Source of the DNA: Algoriphagus aquimarinus
GTDB lineage: Bacteria; Bacteroidota; Bacteroidia; Cytophagales; Cyclobacteriaceae
Direction of reading: 5' to 3'
Length of the DNA stretch: 64,000 bases
NCBI RefSeq assembly: GCF_007997215.1
Contig: NZ_VORW01000001.1
Span: 62,001-126,000, forward strand
Position numbers and translations under genes: made by a program. Each line of letters begins with the position of its first letter. Position 1 is the first letter of the stretch. Under the pieces are notes generated by a model. It did not search any database. It was not told where the DNA came from and saw nothing but the letters and a program-made list of their open reading frames with translations. Below, piece after piece: positions 55,727-64,000 of this stretch.

Positions 55727-56704
55727 AAAAATATTACCATTCTCGTTCCAGAACAATCTGTTTTGCAGGCAATTGCGGATCCTCAATATTGTTTCTCGGC
55801 AGTTAATGAATTCTTGGTCAAGTCTGGAGGAGATCCACTTTTTCATGTTGAACTGGTAGGGCTAAACCCAGAGGTCAAATTAAACGACAAACGCTATTCC
55901 GTCTTTCCGGATCAACTATTGGCTACCGCAACTGCGCCGGATTTGGTTGTCATCCCTGCACTATTTGGAGATATGAAACAGGCAGTAAAAGCCAATGAAG
56001 ACTATATTCCGTGGATTAAAGCCCAATATGAAGCTGGAACAGAGATCGCTTCGCTATGTGTAGGAGCATTTCTCCTCGGTGCCACTGGGCTGCTAGATGG
56101 TAAAAAATGTTCTACACATTGGGGATTTACAAATCTATTTCGGGAGCTCTATCCCGAAGTGGACGTTCAGGATGGGGCAATAGTAACTGAAGAAAATGGA
56201 ATATACTCCAGCGGTGGAGCAAATTCTTATTGGAACTTATTACTTCATTTGGTCGAAAAATATGCAGATAGGGAAATAGCGATTTTGACAGCAAAGTATT
56301 TCGCCATAGACATAGACCGGGACAGTCAGACTGCCTTCTCCATCTTCAAAGGCCAAAAATCCCACCAGGATGAAGCGGTGAAAAAAGCTCAGGAATACAT
56401 AGAAAGGAAACTTGAAGAACGCATCACAGTTGATGTACTCGCTGATGAGGTTGCAGTAGGACGTAGAAGCTTCGAGCGTAGATTCAAACGAGTAACCAAT
56501 AACTCCGTGCTTGAATACATTCAGCGAGTGAAAGTAGAAGCTGCCAAGCGCAGCTTTGAAACCACTATGAAAAACATCACCGAAGTGATGTTCGATGTAG
56601 GCTATTCAGACACCAAAGCCTTTCGCACCACATTCAAAAAAATCACTGGCCTTACGCCAATAGAGTACAGAAATAAATATAATAAGTGGGCTAGGATGAA
56701 TTGA
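55724..56704 (+). CDS. GlxA-family transcriptional regulator (DJ-1/PfpI + AraC HTH)
   Basis: 327 residues from the ATG at 55724. N-terminal DJ-1/PfpI-type domain with ASLCVGAFLLGATGLLDGKK (about residues 114-133) including the nucleophile-elbow Cys, then an AraC/XylS helix-turn-helix with LADEVAVGRRSFERRFKRVT (about 241-260) and VMFDVGYSDTKAFRTTFKKI ending PIEYRNKY. Probably controls neighbouring or distant stress or metabolite genes; target unknown. Divergent from the SRPBCC/VOC genes. Confidence 0.9.
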   Translation: MKNITILVPEQSVLQAIADPQYCFSAVNEFLVKSGGDPLFHVELVGLNPEVKLNDKRYSVFPDQLLATATAPDLVVIPALFGDMKQAVKANEDYIPWIKAQYEAGTEIASLCVGAFLLGATGLLDGKKCSTHWGFTNLFRELYPEVDVQDGAIVTEENGIYSSGGANSYWNLLLHLVEKYADREIAILTAKYFAIDIDRDSQTAFSIFKGQKSHQDEAVKKAQEYIERKLEERITVDVLADEVAVGRRSFERRFKRVTNNSVLEYIQRVKVEAAKRSFETTMKNITEVMFDVGYSDTKAFRTTFKKITGLTPIEYRNKYNKWARMN

Positions 56705-57250
56705 GGTAAAAATTAAGATTCCGGTTTAACCTAATTTTCATTTTGGACAACAGTAAAGTGTATCCTCAAAAAAAGTACAAGAACTATATCCATACTATAA
56801 GCAATTCAATAATTCAGAATTATAACTTGAATCGATTTTTTAAACGACCGCACTACTTTTAAACTCAGGTAATACACCCAAACATCTCATCTGGAAATCT
56901 TAACTATCCAACACATCCAAGCGCTAGGTAAAGGAGAGCACCTAAAATTTCTAGAATTTCCAGTACCAAAAACCCAAAGTGAAATCTAATCCCGTATATG
57001 CCTATTGATGCGGTTTTGATACCCTGAAGTTGCCTTACTTAAAGTGCAGCATTTCGGATAAAAGTTCTATATAAAAGCCTACTCTTGCAATTTCTTATTC
57101 TTCAAAAAGTAAAAGGAAACTAATTCTAATATCCTTACTAACAGAGCAACCACTTAAGGTGTCAAAGGACAAGCCTGGGATCATTTCTCTAAATACAGTT
57201 CCATTTTTTTTAAAAAATTTCAAGTAAAGACTCCGATTATTTCTAACCGG

Positions 57251-57346
57251 CTTCGTAGTAGCGGGAATAGGCCTTTTTTTAAATACTGATTCACCACACC
57301 TCCCAAGTAAAGGAATACAAAAAAGGGAACAAGTTTGTTGATGAAT
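57251..57346 (+). repeat. Direct repeat flanking the susCD locus, left copy
   Basis: CTTCGTAGTAGCGGGAATAG then TTTTTTTAAATACTG, later GGGAACAAGTTTGTTGATG. It resembles the right copy at 63116-63212 in the same orientation with about 80% identity over the first 40 bases and weaker similarity beyond. The first 17 bases look like the complement of a tRNA-Met 3' end. Confidence 0.5.
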
Positions 57347-57867
57347 TCAACGAAAAATATTCTTTCGACTGGTATTAAAAATAAGATACCAATGCTACGC
57401 CCTTTTGGCGACTTCATGCTCAATCTAGGTTAATAAAAATCGGAGTAACTCCTCTATCTTAACACACCTACAAATTCGACTTAAGAAGATTAAAAATCAA
57501 AATATTTCTCTAGCCATCAACTGCTTTTATCAATCCTGAATTTTAAAAAAACAGAAAACACAATCATTCAATTAGAAAATGACTGATTTTGGAAACCCAT
57601 GGATTAAGAGTCCTATGATCTCTATTGAAAAAGAACTATACGGAGATTTGTAAGGTCATAGCCTTACAATCATATCAAACAAAGGCTAAACAGAATTAGG
57701 GATCCAATCAATTGAATTCTCATCCTCTACATCCTATTCAAGAAATAGGAATAAATTTTTATCGCACAGAGTTACAGAACAATATTTCGGAGAAACAACA
57801 GCTGCTGAAAACCTTTTTTGATAAAAATCAACTTGAAAATCAGAAATAGAATAACCTTTTAAATCAA

Positions 57868-57907
57868 CCAATTATTTAAACATTCGTGTTTATTTTTTAA
57901 TTATTGG
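57868..57907. repeat. Interrupted inverted repeat upstream of susC
   Basis: TAAACA/TGTTTA around a TTCG tetraloop (57877-57892), extended by imperfectly paired CCAATTA/TTATTGG ends, 106 bases before susC. Could be an operator or a UTR hairpin. Confidence 0.3.
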
Positions 57908-58013
57908 CATAAAAACAAACCATATTTTTAAATTTTAACATTTTTATAAATAAAAATAGATAATTTTTAACGTACATTAACATCGAATTCATATCAAACT
58001 TAAAACCAAATCT

Positions 58014-61000
58014 ATGAGAAGAATTTTATTGATTTTCTCGTTCGTACTTGTTGCTACAAATCTGCTAGCACAAGAGCGAACTGTTACAGGTAAAATTATA
58101 GCTGCTAATGATGGCGGCCCTTTACCAGGAGTAACCGTACTACTAAAAGGGACAGCAAATGGTACAGTTTCCGATATAAATGGTGGATACAAGTTATCAG
58201 TGCCATCATCAGGGGGAACGCTCACATTTTCTTTTATTGGTTATGAGACCCTAGAAGAAGATATTGGTGAGCAGTCGGAGATAAATGTTTCACTCGGAGA
58301 GGATGTTACTAGTTTATCGGAGGTAATCATAACAGCACAGGGTATTGAAAAGACTAAGAATGAACTTTCTTACGCCGCTCAGTCTGTCAGTGGAGAAGAG
58401 CTTAGCAAAGCACGTGACAACAACCTTATGAACTCGTTATCTGGGAAAGTTTCAGGAGTTCAGATACAGAGAAACAATAGCATGGGGGGTTCCACGAACG
58501 TAATTATTCGTGGTTTTAAGTCACTTACAGGAAATAACCAAGCTCTTTTTGTAATTGATGGTGTTCCTATTGACAACACCACTCACAATGCTGGAGGAGT
58601 AAATCGTGGATATTCAGGTGTTGACTATGGAAACGTAGGAGCAGACATCAACCCTGATGATATTGAATCAACCACTATTTTGAAAGGGCCTGCGGCAACT
58701 GCACTATATGGATCAAGAGCTGCCAATGGAGTAGTCATGATTACAACCAAAAAAGGCAGAAGGAATGGAATAGGAGTGACTATTAATTCTGGTATTACTG
58801 TTTCGACTATTGATAAATCTACCATGCCAAAATATCAGACACAATACGGTGGTGGTTATGGCAAGTATTACGGTCCAACGGAAGATGGGTACTTTGATAT
58901 GGCCGATGTAGACGGGGATGGAACTTTGGATCCTATTGTACCAACCTATGAAGATGCATCTGTAGGGGGGGCATTTGATCCAAATCTACTGGTTTACCAA
59001 TGGAATGCGTTCGGTGACCCTACTAGTCCAACCTATTTGCAAAAAACACCTTGGGTTGCAGCTTCCTCAGGTCCTTCTGATTATTTTAAGACAGGCTACG
59101 TTTATAACAACAGTGTTGTTATTGACGGGGGCTCTGAAAAAGGACAATTCAAACTGGGCTATACACGAACTAATGAAAATGGGGTTCAACCTAATAGTAC
59201 GTTAAATAAAAACTACTTAAACTTTAGCGCTTCCTATGAAGTGGTTAAAAAGTTAACAGCAACAGGCGCTATAAATTTCACCCAACAAGATGCTGTAGGA
59301 CGTTACGCTACTGGCTATGGTGGAAACAACAACTTGTCTAGTTTCAGAGAATGGTGGCAGGTTAACGTAGACATTAATGAATTAAGGAATGCCTACGATA
59401 GAACTGGTCAAAATATTACCTGGAACTGGTCAAGTGGTCTACCAAATAAAACCGGATTGATCTATTGGGACAACCCTTACTTTGCTTCCTATAAGAATTT
59501 TGCAAGTGATGATCGCCTTCGTTACTTGGGTTATGTAAAGCTTGATTACAAAATTACTGATTGGTTAAATATTATGGGGAGGGTTTCTTTAGATTCTTAT
59601 AACCAGCTTCAGGAAGAACGAACTTCAGTAGGTAGTATCAATTATCAGCCAGGAGAATATCTTCGCAGAAACATTTCGTTCAGTGAATATAACTACGACT
59701 TGTTAGCAACGATTAGCAAAGAGTTATCAGACGATTTCAAACTAACTGGAGCCTTAGGATCAAATGTTCGCAGAACTTCCTTTTCTGGAATTAGTGCAGT
59801 AACAAACGGTGGTTTGACCGTACCTGGTATTTATGCATTATCAAACTCTTTGAGCATGATTGAAGCGCCTTTAGAATCTTACTCAGACAAACAGGTTAAC
59901 GGCTATTTTGCGGATGCTGAATTAGGCTATCAAGATTATCTTTTCGTGACAGGAGCCTTCAGAAGAGATGTGTCATCCACTCTTCCGGCTGGAGAAAATG
60001 CCTATAATTATTTTAGAGTGTCAAGTGGTTTTGTGTTCTCCAAGTTTATCCCTCAGAACGCATTTTTCACATATGGCAAATTGAGAGTTAACTATGGTGA
60101 AGTAGGTAACGATGCTCCGTTTAATTCCCTGGCAGATCTTTATGACAAGCCAACCGGCTTTGGATCTGCTCCACTATTCTCCATGCCCGGCACTAAGAAT
60201 AACAGTAGCCTGAAACCGGAAAGGACCAAGAGTTATGAAATCGGAACCGAGATGACCTTTTTTGATGGAAGACTAAGTTTGGATGTCAATTATTTCAAAT
60301 CATCCACCATCAACCAAATTCTCCCGGTAACTGTATCTACAGCAACTGGCTACTCTTCTAAATATGTCAATGCAGGTTCGGTAGATAATAAAGGATGGGA
60401 AGTGACTGTTGGCACTAACGTCGTGAAATCAGGAGATTTTAAGTGGGATGTTAATATGAACTGGACTCGTATTCGAAATGAGGTTACAGAACTTTATGGT
60501 GATGTAACAAACCTGCCTTTGGGCAACTTTCGAGCTGGTGGTGGATCACTGAACGCTCCACTAGGTGGAGTATACGGCACCATCTATGGCTATGATTATG
60601 TATATACTAATGGGCAAAAAACGGTTTTGCCAAATGGCAGATATCAACGAACAACCACCGCTTCTAACCCCATAGGAAACATCAACCCTGATTGGACAGG
60701 TGGAATTCAAAACACCTTCTCTTACAAGTCCATTGCGCTGAGCTTTTTATTAGACATGAAGCATGGTGGTGACGTGTATTCAGCTGATATGTACTACGGC
60801 TTGGCAACAGGTCTATATGCTGAAACAGTTGGAACCAATGAATTGGGCAACCCTATAAGAAATCCAATTTCTGAAGGTGGAGGGATACTAAAAGAGGGAG
60901 TGCAGGCTGATGGATCACCAAATACGGTAAGACGGGCAATGGATGAATATCCTATGAACGGTGGCACTGTTAACCCAACTTCCGCTTATGTATATGATGC

Positions 61001-61244
61001 GAGCTATATCAAGCTAAGAGAATTATTAGTTTCTTATTCAATCCCATCCCGTGTTATTGAAAATTGGAAGGCTATCAGAACTTTAACATTCTCCGTCGTA
61101 GGAAGAAACTTGTGGATTATTCATAAGAATCTTCCTTATGCCGATCCTGAAGATAACTTGGGAGCTGGTAACAATCAGGGATATCAGGTTGGAAGTTTAC
61201 CGGCTGTAAGAAATATCGGTTTCAATATCAAAGCATCCTTCTAA
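58014..61244 (+). CDS. SusC/RagA family TonB-linked outer membrane transporter
   Basis: 1076 residues. Signal peptide MRRILLIFSFVLVATNLLAQ, CarboxypepD-regulatory-like domain (about 22-110, GTVSDINGGYKLSVP, FSFIGYETLEEDI), plug domain with SLSGKVSGVQIQRNNSMGG and VIIRGFKSLTGNNQALFVID (about 145-190), GSRAANGVVMITTKKG, then a large beta-barrel to the C-terminal NIGFNIKASF. Imports glycans or peptides with its SusD partner 11 bases downstream. No glycoside hydrolase, sulfatase or sigma/anti-sigma gene accompanies it within the window, so the substrate is open. Confidence 0.95.
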   Translation: MRRILLIFSFVLVATNLLAQERTVTGKIIAANDGGPLPGVTVLLKGTANGTVSDINGGYKLSVPSSGGTLTFSFIGYETLEEDIGEQSEINVSLGEDVTSLSEVIITAQGIEKTKNELSYAAQSVSGEELSKARDNNLMNSLSGKVSGVQIQRNNSMGGSTNVIIRGFKSLTGNNQALFVIDGVPIDNTTHNAGGVNRGYSGVDYGNVGADINPDDIESTTILKGPAATALYGSRAANGVVMITTKKGRRNGIGVTINSGITVSTIDKSTMPKYQTQYGGGYGKYYGPTEDGYFDMADVDGDGTLDPIVPTYEDASVGGAFDPNLLVYQWNAFGDPTSPTYLQKTPWVAASSGPSDYFKTGYVYNNSVVIDGGSEKGQFKLGYTRTNENGVQPNSTLNKNYLNFSASYEVVKKLTATGAINFTQQDAVGRYATGYGGNNNLSSFREWWQVNVDINELRNAYDRTGQNITWNWSSGLPNKTGLIYWDNPYFASYKNFASDDRLRYLGYVKLDYKITDWLNIMGRVSLDSYNQLQEERTSVGSINYQPGEYLRRNISFSEYNYDLLATISKELSDDFKLTGALGSNVRRTSFSGISAVTNGGLTVPGIYALSNSLSMIEAPLESYSDKQVNGYFADAELGYQDYLFVTGAFRRDVSSTLPAGENAYNYFRVSSGFVFSKFIPQNAFFTYGKLRVNYGEVGNDAPFNSLADLYDKPTGFGSAPLFSMPGTKNNSSLKPERTKSYEIGTEMTFFDGRLSLDVNYFKSSTINQILPVTVSTATGYSSKYVNAGSVDNKGWEVTVGTNVVKSGDFKWDVNMNWTRIRNEVTELYGDVTNLPLGNFRAGGGSLNAPLGGVYGTIYGYDYVYTNGQKTVLPNGRYQRTTTASNPIGNINPDWTGGIQNTFSYKSIALSFLLDMKHGGDVYSADMYYGLATGLYAETVGTNELGNPIRNPISEGGGILKEGVQADGSPNTVRRAMDEYPMNGGTVNPTSAYVYDASYIKLRELLVSYSIPSRVIENWKAIRTLTFSVVGRNLWIIHKNLPYADPEDNLGAGNNQGYQVGSLPAVRNIGFNIKASF

Positions 61245-61255
61245 AGAAAATCAAA

Positions 61256-62731
61256 ATGAAAAAATATATTTCAAAGTCAATTCTTGTCGCTTCAGTAGTG
61301 TTAGCGACAGCATGCGTGGATGATATTACATCACTAAACGTAAATCCCAAAGCTTATCAATCTGGATTGGTACCAGAGGGACCGTTTTTCGCAAACGCAT
61401 CCCGAAACGTGGTGGATGAGGTGACATACGGGATGAGTTTTAAAATTTGGGCACAGCACTTTGCCGAGACCACCTATTTCACCACCAGTAATTACACCTT
61501 GACGGATGTAGGTAGCGGGTTTTGGTCCTCTTTGTACCAATCTGTATTGAATGATTACAAGGAGTCTAAAAAGATTTTGTTGGAGAATCCTTCTTTTTAC
61601 GCAGGGGTCGACAAAAACAAATTAGCACAGATAGAAATAATGGAAGTATATACCTATTCGCTGTTGGTAACGACTTTTGGTGATATCCCATATTCTGGAG
61701 CACTTAATCCAAGTCTAAAATCTGAAGCATTAGATCCGGAAAATCTAACTCCTGGATACGATGACGGAGAGGAAGTTTACTCTGATTTGCTTAACCGGCT
61801 AAATTCGGCAATTGGTAATCTTGATCCAGCAGTAGACAATGGTGGAGATCTTGGTTTCGGAGCTTCGGATTTACTGTTTGGAGATGATATTAACCTATGG
61901 ATAAAATTTGCGAATTCGCTGAAATTGAGAATGGGCATAATCATATCCGATTCTAACCCAAGCTTGGCTAAAAGCGTGGTAGAAAGTATCAACGTGGCGG
62001 ACTTGATCTCTTCAAATGACGAAATTGCTCAACTACAATACTTAGCAACAACTCCTAACACAAACCCAATTTGGGTTGGCTTGATTCAAAGCGGTCGTGA
62101 AGATTATGTAGCCTCAAATACCATGATGAATATTATGGAGGAGCCGGCGGTGGATGATCCTAGGATTACAGAATATTATACCGTTGATAATTATGGAGGA
62201 TACTCTGGCGGTACATACGGAACAAGTAATGCCTATGTCAACTTTTCCAAGGCTGGAGCCAAAGTAACTTCTCCAACTTGGCCTGGGATTATCATTGATT
62301 ATACAGAAGTAGAGTTTCTATTAGCTGAGGCACTTGCAAAAGGATTTTCAGTTGGAGGCACCATTGCCGAGCATTATGAAAATGGAATTCGAGCTTCAAT
62401 GGATTATTGGGATGTTGATGAGTCTGTTGCAGACCTCTATATTGCTGATCCTGACGTTGCCTATGCGACTGCTATTGGAGGCAATGATATCCAGAAAATA
62501 GCGCGGCAAAAATACATTGCTATGTTCAATAGGGGCTTTGAATCATGGGGCGATTATAGAAGATTTGGATATCCGGTATACAATGTTCCACCTAATCCAG
62601 GAGGCCCATTCCCCTTAAGATATACTTACCCTGTTTCCGAGCAAACATCTAATGGCGAGAAATATACTGAAGCTGCTGCTGCTATAGGAGGAGATGATCT
62701 TAATGTAAAACTTTTCTGGGATGTTAACTAA
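61256..62731 (+). CDS. SusD/RagB family nutrient-binding outer membrane lipoprotein (SusD-like 2)
   Basis: 491 residues. MKKYISKSILVASVVLATAC is a lipoprotein signal (C20). The TPR-rich fold of the SusD-like 2 group is indicated by DITSLNVNPKAYQ, ETTYFTTSNYTL, KIWAQHF, IMEVYTYSLLVTTFGDIPYS and the C-terminal EVEFLLAEALAKGF and IARQKYIAMFNRGFESWGDY. It forms the lid of the SusC transporter. Last gene before the terminator at 62751. Confidence 0.94.
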   Translation: MKKYISKSILVASVVLATACVDDITSLNVNPKAYQSGLVPEGPFFANASRNVVDEVTYGMSFKIWAQHFAETTYFTTSNYTLTDVGSGFWSSLYQSVLNDYKESKKILLENPSFYAGVDKNKLAQIEIMEVYTYSLLVTTFGDIPYSGALNPSLKSEALDPENLTPGYDDGEEVYSDLLNRLNSAIGNLDPAVDNGGDLGFGASDLLFGDDINLWIKFANSLKLRMGIIISDSNPSLAKSVVESINVADLISSNDEIAQLQYLATTPNTNPIWVGLIQSGREDYVASNTMMNIMEEPAVDDPRITEYYTVDNYGGYSGGTYGTSNAYVNFSKAGAKVTSPTWPGIIIDYTEVEFLLAEALAKGFSVGGTIAEHYENGIRASMDYWDVDESVADLYIADPDVAYATAIGGNDIQKIARQKYIAMFNRGFESWGDYRRFGYPVYNVPPNPGGPFPLRYTYPVSEQTSNGEKYTEAAAAIGGDDLNVKLFWDVN

Positions 62732-62750
62732 CTAATCAAAAATTGTCTTA

Positions 62751-62785
62751 AAAAGACCGCTCGATTTTCGAGCGGTCTTTTTTTT
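62751..62785 (+). terminator. Intrinsic terminator of the susCD operon
   Basis: 14-bp perfect stem AAAAGACCGCTCGA (62751-62764) with its complement (62768-62781), TTT loop, T-run to 62785. Confidence 0.93.
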
Positions 62786-63086
62786 GAAAATATGGGCAGC
62801 GCATAAACTAAAGCCATACTACAAATAAAGATAATTGCCACTCACTATCGATTTAAACCAACCTCTTTTGTACGAGGCATATTGGCGGCGCCAAGATAAT
62901 CTGAAAGATATGTAATAGGAGGCTTTTCAGAGCTGTTGACTGTGCGAAATATTAAAATCGAATCAAGAAAAACAGTTTCCTAAAATAAGTTTTGTAGCGG
63001 ATATTAAATTAAAAGATGCCATAAATAGTAGAGTCATGAACAGTACCGAAAGATAACTCAGGTCGATCTAAGACTTGAATATCATA

Positions 63087-63118
63087 AACAAAAAAAGGAC
63101 ACCATTTCTAGTGTCCTT
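63087..63118 (-). terminator. Terminator hairpin without an intact gene
   Basis: AAGGACAC/GTGTCCTT (63095-63102 with 63111-63118); on the minus strand it is followed by a T-run (63088-63096). No intact minus-strand gene precedes it, only the tRNA-like fragment of the right repeat. Confidence 0.65.
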
Positions 63119-63212
63119 CGTAGTAGCGGGAACAGGACTATTTTAAAATACTGGTTATTAATAGGTTATGACTTATAGAGGACAAATAGGGGGACAGGTT
63201 CATTTTGAGGCA
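63116..63212 (+). repeat. Direct repeat flanking the susCD locus, right copy
   Basis: CTTCGTAGTAGCGGGAACAG then ATTTTAAAATACTG, later AGGTTATGA and GGGGGACAGGTTCATTTTGA. Partner of 57251-57346, same orientation, 5.87 kb apart, enclosing susC and susD. GTAGCGGGAACAGGACT followed later by GGTTATGA recalls the complement of a tRNA-Met 3' half. Confidence 0.5.
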
Positions 63213-63575
63213 ACAATTTCAAATTCATTTGAATTGGTTTTAATCTACAACCTAAAATTATCAATAAAATCACGATTTATAAGCCAATTAAGTCATTCGA
63301 GATTTGAATAATTTTTTCTTTTTGCCGTAAAGATTCTGATTTTAAAAGAATTTCAGCTACTGAGATCAGAAATCGAATTTTTGTGACTCTGGAATTTAGC
63401 CATGCCCAATCCATTTGAGTGATTTCGAATTTCAACCCTCGAACAATTCGTACCGTGCGATATGTACGAGCCGTTCGAGGTGTACGAATTCTGGATTGCT
63501 TTTTCTTTTTGCTGTTTGAACCTCTTTCTTGGAGAAGAAAAGCACCACTCGATTACTTTGCACTTCAACTATCAA

Positions 63576-63600
63576 ATTGTGCACATAGCGTGTGCACAAT
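63576..63600. promoter_or_regulatory. Perfect 10-bp inverted repeat, operator-like
   Basis: ATTGTGCACA (63576-63585) and its exact complement TGTGCACAAT (63591-63600) flank five bases. About 175 bases upstream of the winged-helix gene. A weaker pair (ATCGTGACACAAT near 63717 and ATTGTCGCGAT near 63758) lies closer to the gene. Confidence 0.45.
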
Positions 63601-63772
63601 CAAAACTTAGTAATTAAACTCAGCTACAATTCTTCAAAACGACTCGACAAAAGCGGAGAAATAGAGAATCGACATTCTTACCAAAGAATGACGCGATTTA
63701 AATATTGCGTCAATTATCGTGACACAATTCTTTTTATTACGTGATTTTTATGATATTATTGTCGCGATACAA

Positions 63773-64000
63773 ATGGGATTGAAGATGAAAAATCGAGATG
63801 AGCTACAACTGATTAAAGAAATAATTGCATCATCATCTGATGGCTTAGGAATAGAACAACTCCTTAGGTTGCTCCCATTTAAAATTGAAAAGAGAGCGCT
63901 TCAAAGACGACTAAAAAGCCTTAGAGAAAAGAATCTGATTCTAATAAAAGGAGAAGCTCGATCCACAAAGTATTATACAAATGTCCCTGAACAAACTCAA
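63773..64000 (+). CDS. Winged-helix domain protein, N-terminal fragment (possibly Fic-family)
   Basis: 76 codons to the window edge with no stop. MKNRDELQLIKEIIASSSDG then LGIEQLLRLLPFKIEKRALQ and RRLKSLREKNLILIKGEARS (three consecutive pieces) form a winged-helix DNA-binding domain of the kind found at the N-terminus of some Fic-family AMP-transferases and related regulators, where R-x-LQRRLxxL and GxARSTxY are typical. ATGs at 63773 and 63785. The main domain lies outside the window. Confidence 0.6.
   Translation, partial: MGLKMKNRDELQLIKEIIASSSDGLGIEQLLRLLPFKIEKRALQRRLKSLREKNLILIKGEARSTKYYTNVPEQTQ

Larger units (their letters stand above)
56705..58013. other. 1.3-kb AT-rich region without a convincing gene
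   Basis: No ORF here has plausible composition; the few short ones have frequent rare starts and no similarity I can see. It contains a repeat copy at 57251 and an inverted repeat at 57868. The last 100 bases must contain the susC promoter. It may be decayed sequence. Confidence 0.5.
62786..63575. other. Gene-free region after susCD
   Basis: No convincing coding ORF. It holds a minus-strand-type terminator hairpin (63091-63118), the right repeat copy (63116-63212) and a stretch with three GTACGA words (about 63440-63490). Confidence 0.5.

Noticed and set aside
57220..57423. 67-codon minus-strand ORF in the 1.3-kb gap
   Set aside because: Overlaps the repeat copy, has no signal or motif and low coding character.
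63420..63500. GTACGA words as a CRISPR-like array
   Set aside because: Units are too short, irregularly spaced and without spacers of constant length.
63419..63610. 63-codon ORF with RTVRYVRAVRGVR repeat
   Set aside because: The repeat comes from GTACGA-type DNA words in an intergenic stretch; the ORF ends inside the perfect palindrome and looks non-coding.

Overview
The window reads as a chromosomal segment of a marine or soil type Bacteroidota bacterium, most likely Cytophagales (an Algoriphagus/Cyclobacteriaceae-like genome). The signs are Na+-translocating NQR, a SusC/SusD pair, a type IX secretion sorting domain, TAnnTTTG-type promoter boxes, few Shine-Dalgarno sequences and moderate GC. 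Identification is by protein recognition only; no database search was run.

Left part (1-13 kb): the 5' part of nqrA, the ispH-cmk pair, adenine deaminase, a large MG2/TonB-plug surface protein, a three-gene locus (tiny Cys-rich secreted peptide, DUF4221-like beta-propeller lipoprotein, CxxC lipoprotein), prfC and an orphan histidine kinase. 13-26 kb: dps, an OmpA-type porin, a flavoprotein/TspO-like/lipocalin operon, an S9 peptidase, an amidohydrolase and a T9SS-exported FG-GAP protein. 26-41 kb: housekeeping genes (murF, recR, clpS, rsmG, ECF sigma factor, tgt, lptG-like, ispE), tRNA-Ala(GGC), two complete toxin-antitoxin pairs and one broken one.

41.8-53.7 kb: a complete branched-chain amino acid operon, ilvD-ilvB-ilvN-ilvC-leuA-leuC-leuD-cimA-like-leuB. 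It is preceded by a well-formed promoter, a 16-codon Ile/Val/Leu-rich leader peptide and mutually exclusive antiterminator/terminator hairpins, i.e. a classical attenuator. A citramalate-synthase-like gene inside the operon suggests a threonine-independent route to isoleucine.

53.7-64 kb: accessory genes (VOC and SRPBCC double-domain proteins, a GlxA-type AraC regulator), then 1.3 kb without a gene, a SusC/SusD pair bracketed by two diverged direct repeats, and the start of a winged-helix protein.

The most novel signal is a roughly 95-nt element repeated immediately upstream of, and running into the start codon of, unrelated genes: dps, the S9 peptidase, the amidohydrolase, the GlxA regulator and, in remodelled form, the VOC protein. 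It can fold into an outer stem with a tandem G-A internal loop, an inner hairpin whose stem sequence varies but stays paired, and a last hairpin that encloses the start codon. That last stem changes compensatorily between copies (CATGTG/CACATG versus CATATG/CATATG). It looks like a candidate cis-regulatory RNA or a translation-start-supplying repeat.
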